From NCBI RefSeq assembly GCF_023100945.1, contig NZ_CP064689.1, positions 5,996,001-6,060,000 of the forward strand: a stretch of DNA of 64,000 bases, written 5' to 3'. Under the pieces are notes generated by a model, which worked only from the letters and a program-made list of their open reading frames with translations, was not told the DNA's origin and did no database searches. The stretch is from Bradyrhizobium sp. 200. Lineage in GTDB: Bacteria; Pseudomonadota; Alphaproteobacteria; Rhizobiales; Xanthobacteraceae. A program made the translations under genes and the position numbers. This document shows, one piece after another, positions 61,059-64,000 of the stretch (position 1 is the first letter of the stretch; each line of letters starts with the position of its first letter).

Positions 61059-62750
61059 TTATTCCGCGGCGACGCTTGGCGACGCCGGGCCGGCCGCGGC
61101 CATCTGCCTCAGCGCAAAGCGCCTCAGCTTGCCAGTTTCGGTCTTCGGCAGTTGCGCGACATATTCGATCGCACGCGGATATTTGTACGGCGCAATGGTC
61201 TGTTTGACGTGGTCCTGCAACGCCTGCGTCAGCGCGGCGTCGCCCTTGGCGCCCCCCGTCAGAACCACATAGGCCTTGACGATCATGCCGCGCGCCTCGT
61301 CGGGCGCACCGACCACACCGCATTCGGCGACGGCAGGATGCGACAGCAACGCCGTTTCGACCTCGGGGCCTGCGATGTTGTAGCCGGAGGAGACGATCAT
61401 GTCGTCCGAACGCGCGACAAAGGACAGCCGGCCGCTCGCATCGCGGACAAAGGTATCGCCGGTCAAATTCCAGCCGTCGCGTACATAGTTCGACTGCCTC
61501 TTGTCGGCGAGATAGCGGCATCCGGTCGGTCCGCGCACCGCAAGCTTGCCGACGGTGCCCGCAGGCAGTTCGTTCATGTCGTCGTCGACGATCTTTGCCT
61601 CGTAGCCTGCGACCGGATGCCCCGTCGTCCCCGCAACCGCGTCGCCGACGCGGTTGGTGATGAAAATGTGCAGCAGCTCCGTCGAGCCGATGCCGTCGAG
61701 GATGGTCTTGCCGGTCTTGCGGGTCCAGTTGTCGAACACCGGCGCCGGCAAGGTTTCGCCGGCGGAGACCGCGATCCGCAGCGACGACAGATCGGCGCCG
61801 TTGTCCATCGCGGCCATCATCGCGCGATATGCCGTCGGCGAGGTGAAGCAGATCGTGGCCTTGTAGGTCTCGATGATTTTCACCATCTCGGGCGGCGCCG
61901 CGTTTTCCAACAGCGTTGCGGTCGCGCCGAACCGCAAGGGGAAGATCGCCAGTCCCCCGAGCCCGAACGTAAAGGCCAGCGGCGGCGAACCAACGAAGAC
62001 ATCGTCTTCGGTTACGTTGAGGACTTCCTTCGCGTAACCGTCCGCAACGATCATGAGGTCGCGATGGAAATGCATCGTCGCCTTGGGTTCGCCCGTGGTG
62101 CCCGAGGTGAATCCCAGTAGCGCAACGTCGTCGCGCCCTGTCTTCACGGCGTCGAACTTCACCGGCTTGTTCAGCGCTATCCGGTCGAGCTCGGCATCAT
62201 GGTTGGAGGTGCCGTCGAAATTCACGATCTGCTTGAGGAAGCGGCTGGTCTTCGCGCATGCGACCAGCTCATCGGCAATGCGGCTGTCGGTCAGCGCCAG
62301 CGCAATCTCGGCCTTGTCGACGATCTTGCCCAGCTCGCCAGCGCGCAGCATCGGCATGGTGTTGACGACGACGGCGCCGGCCTTGGTGGCCGCAAGCCAG
62401 GCCGCGACCAGCGCCGGGTTGTTGCCGGAGCGGATCAGGACGCGGTTGCCGGGCTTGACGCCGTAGTTCTCCACCAGCGCATGCGCGAGGCGGTTGGACC
62501 AATCGGCCAGTTCCTTGTACGTGCGCTGGCGGCCGTTGCCGATCAGCGCGATCCGGTCGCCCCAGCCTCTTTCAACGATACGGTCGGTCAGTTCGACAGC
62601 GGCATTCAGATATTCCGGATATTGAAACTCGGGCCGGTCGAGCAACAAATCCGGCCACTGTTCGGACGGCGGCAGATTTCGCCGCGTGAAATCGTCGACA
62701 TGGCCCGACGGGCCAAGAGATTGGCTGGGAGTTCTACCTGACATTTTCAT
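61059..62750 (-). CDS. abmG: 2-Aminobenzoate-CoA ligase (benzoate-CoA ligase family)
   Basis: A 563-aa adenylate-forming enzyme. The P-loop is LGFTSGTTGEPKATMHFHRD near 215-235, with GSTELLHIF (A5), DGWNLTGDTFVRDASGRLSF (A7), and the C-terminal PYKYPRAIEYVAQLPKTETGKLRR with the catalytic Lys. It groups with benzoate/2-aminobenzoate-CoA ligases. Anthranilate is the product of KynU, whose gene lies nearby, so it most likely activates anthranilate for the aerobic 2-aminobenzoyl-CoA route. Other aryl acids cannot be excluded. Start ATG 62750 or 62744. Confidence 0.85.
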   Translation of the reverse strand: MKMSGRTPSQSLGPSGHVDDFTRRNLPPSEQWPDLLLDRPEFQYPEYLNAAVELTDRIVERGWGDRIALIGNGRQRTYKELADWSNRLAHALVENYGVKPGNRVLIRSGNNPALVAAWLAATKAGAVVVNTMPMLRAGELGKIVDKAEIALALTDSRIADELVACAKTSRFLKQIVNFDGTSNHDAELDRIALNKPVKFDAVKTGRDDVALLGFTSGTTGEPKATMHFHRDLMIVADGYAKEVLNVTEDDVFVGSPPLAFTFGLGGLAIFPLRFGATATLLENAAPPEMVKIIETYKATICFTSPTAYRAMMAAMDNGADLSSLRIAVSAGETLPAPVFDNWTRKTGKTILDGIGSTELLHIFITNRVGDAVAGTTGHPVAGYEAKIVDDDMNELPAGTVGKLAVRGPTGCRYLADKRQSNYVRDGWNLTGDTFVRDASGRLSFVARSDDMIVSSGYNIAGPEVETALLSHPAVAECGVVGAPDEARGMIVKAYVVLTGGAKGDAALTQALQDHVKQTIAPYKYPRAIEYVAQLPKTETGKLRRFALRQMAAAGPASPSVAAE

Positions 62751-62823
62751 CTCCCCTCGCTTCCATCAATGAAAGGCTCGAGATCAATATCGAGGACGCC
62801 CGGCAACGCCGTCTCGCAAATCA

Positions 62824-62837
62824 TTTTAGGCTTAAAA
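62824..62837. promoter_or_regulatory. AT-rich dyad upstream of the CoA ligase gene
   Basis: TTTTA at 62824-62828 and TAAAA at 62833-62837 flank GGCT, within an AT-rich stretch 73 nt upstream of the ligase start. MarR-type regulators of aromatic-CoA genes bind dyads of this kind, but the arms are only 5 bp. Confidence 0.28.
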
Positions 62838-62926
62838 CAATTTTTCGCAAGGGTGGATTCATGGTGGAATCACGCCTCGCCGCCCCGAGATTAGCCTGAC
62901 GGCGGCAGGGCCATGGGAACCCGTCC

Positions 62927-64000
62927 TCAGGCTGCGCGGTAGGCCGGCGCCGCGGCCAGGAAGCGGCCATAGGCTGCGGCATCGGGTGGGGTAAATTTCT
63001 CCACCAGCGGATTGGCCCGCCGTCCGGACACGCCGATATCGGCCAGCAATTCGTCAAAATGCTTGAAGTGATAGGGCGCCACGCACAGCCCGCCATAGAC
63101 GCCGGCCGCCGGCCGCTCGACGCGCTTGAAATGCAGCATCATCTCGATGTTGTCCCGCATCTCCTTGGGCGTGGGCTGACGGGCGAGCCGGCCGTCGGCG
63201 TAGCGCACCAGCCAGTTCGCGGCGAGGTCAGCGCACAGCACCGTGCAGAAGCTGGAATTGAAACCGACGAATCCCATCTCGGGCAGGTCCGGATTGACGA
63301 TCAGCCGATAGAGCCGGTACTGCCCGTCGGGATCGACGAGTTTTTCACGGTACGCCTGCGGCAGGAACGGCACGCCCAGTTTGTAGCCGATCGCGAGCAC
63401 GGCAACATCGGCCTGGACGCGCTGCCCGCCGGTCATCAGAATCGAATTTCCGTCGTAGCGCTCAAAGCTGCCTCTGACGGCCTTGATGCGGCCATCGGCA
63501 ACCATCGGGAAGAATCCTGGCGTGGCGATCGGCACCGAGCAGTTGACGCCATCCTCGATCCGCTCTTTCGGCACCATGTCGCATTTGCCGAGCTTGAGCT
63601 GAACTTTCAGCAGGCTCTCCAGCCCGCGCCAGTTGGCCCAGACGAACGGTTTTGCGACCGCGTGCGCGAACCGCGACATCGCGCCGATGCCCCAGCTCCG
63701 GAACATCTCCTCCTGCGCGCGGATGTAGAGAATGCGTTTGAAATTGACCAGGCCGCCGATGAAATAGGGAAGCCGCCATACCGGCTCGCGGTACACCAGC
63801 GTCACTTCGGCCGCCCCGGAATTGACCGCGTTGACCGCGATGTCCGTCGCCGACTTCGAACCGCCGAGCACGACGATCCTGCGGCCCTTGGCGATCATCG
63901 GATCGTTGTATTGCGAGGAGTGCAGGATGTTTCCGCCCCGCGCCTTGAAAGATTCTTCGCCAGGCAGGCTGAGCGTCTGGGGCTCGTTGAACTGTCCCGT
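62927..64000 (-). CDS. Flavin-containing monooxygenase-like protein, N-terminus beyond window
   Basis: The frame enters from the right edge without a start; 357 residues to the stop at 62927 are visible. Just inside the edge is GNILHSSQYND, the FMO motif before the NADPH site, followed by RIVVLGGSKSATDIAVNAVN (second Rossmann motif, GGSKSA), then VAVLAIGYKLGVPFLPQ and GFVGFNSSF. The FAD-binding N-terminal third is missing. It is an NADPH-dependent monooxygenase; substrate unknown. Transcribed toward the ligase gene across a 176-nt gap, so a functional link is possible but not shown. Confidence 0.82.
   Translation of the reverse strand, partial: TGQFNEPQTLSLPGEESFKARGGNILHSSQYNDPMIAKGRRIVVLGGSKSATDIAVNAVNSGAAEVTLVYREPVWRLPYFIGGLVNFKRILYIRAQEEMFRSWGIGAMSRFAHAVAKPFVWANWRGLESLLKVQLKLGKCDMVPKERIEDGVNCSVPIATPGFFPMVADGRIKAVRGSFERYDGNSILMTGGQRVQADVAVLAIGYKLGVPFLPQAYREKLVDPDGQYRLYRLIVNPDLPEMGFVGFNSSFCTVLCADLAANWLVRYADGRLARQPTPKEMRDNIEMMLHFKRVERPAAGVYGGLCVAPYHFKHFDELLADIGVSGRRANPLVEKFTPPDAAAYGRFLAAAPAYRAA

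Overview
The window is GC-rich, gene-dense DNA from an alphaproteobacterium, most likely Bradyrhizobium or a close relative in the Nitrobacteraceae. This rests on codon use, many ATGA-coupled ABC and TRAP transport operons, TTG and GTG starts, and several intergenic inverted repeats of the kind scattered through Bradyrhizobium chromosomes. I see no rRNA, tRNA, CRISPR array, phage or complete insertion sequence. It reads as catabolic chromosome: seven transport systems sit beside the enzymes that process what they import.

Left part (1-19 kb). A truncated hydantoinase B gene and a class III aminotransferase lie on the minus strand. Next is a compact ECF sigma operon (3073-6814): two small secreted proteins, a secreted YVTN beta-propeller, the sigma factor and its membrane anti-sigma factor, preceded by an ECF-type promoter. 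An MFS exporter, a CmcJ/NvfI-type oxygenase, an SDR with an altered active site and an HU protein follow. A peptide-type ABC transporter with a fused double ATPase (11071-16240) precedes a DadA-like flavin oxidase and a VOC protein.

Middle part (18.5-42 kb). A TetR regulator, a three-histidine-box desaturase and a MetX-like alpha/beta hydrolase form a small locus with a 21-bp dyad upstream. A nucleobase-type permease is translationally coupled to a biuret-hydrolase-like cysteine hydrolase. An unrecognised 476-aa protein follows. A urate/allantoin block (25.6-31.6 kb) holds an allantoate amidohydrolase-like enzyme, uricase, NCS2 permease, UraD-UraH fusion, PuuE allantoinase and a DUF3830 protein. 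A carbohydrate-type ABC transporter without an ATPase gene ends in a divergent shikimate-dehydrogenase homologue, with a GntR regulator facing it. Then come a flavin monooxygenase, a quinone oxidoreductase, a DUF2889 protein, a dienelactone-hydrolase-like protein and a SulP transporter without STAS domain.

Right part (42-64 kb). A second peptide-type ABC operon carries two tandem paralogous binding proteins. A hexonate module (49.4-57.2 kb) combines a DctPQM TRAP transporter, an L-idonate/L-gulonate 5-dehydrogenase-like enzyme, mannonate dehydratase UxuA, fructuronate reductase UxuB and a FadR-type regulator with an UxuR-like operator. No uronate isomerase is present, so an aldonate such as L-gulonate is a better guess for the substrate than glucuronate. 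The last block breaks down tryptophan by the kynurenine route: alpha/beta-hydrolase formamidase candidate, kynureninase, tryptophan 2,3-dioxygenase, then an anthranilate-CoA ligase with a Rid-family protein lacking the usual catalytic arginine. A flavin monooxygenase gene runs off the right edge.

The most promising under-described units are the hexonate module, the kynurenine-to-aminobenzoyl-CoA block, the ABC/shikimate-dehydrogenase-like operon, the TetR/desaturase/hydrolase locus and the orphan protein at 24062-25492.
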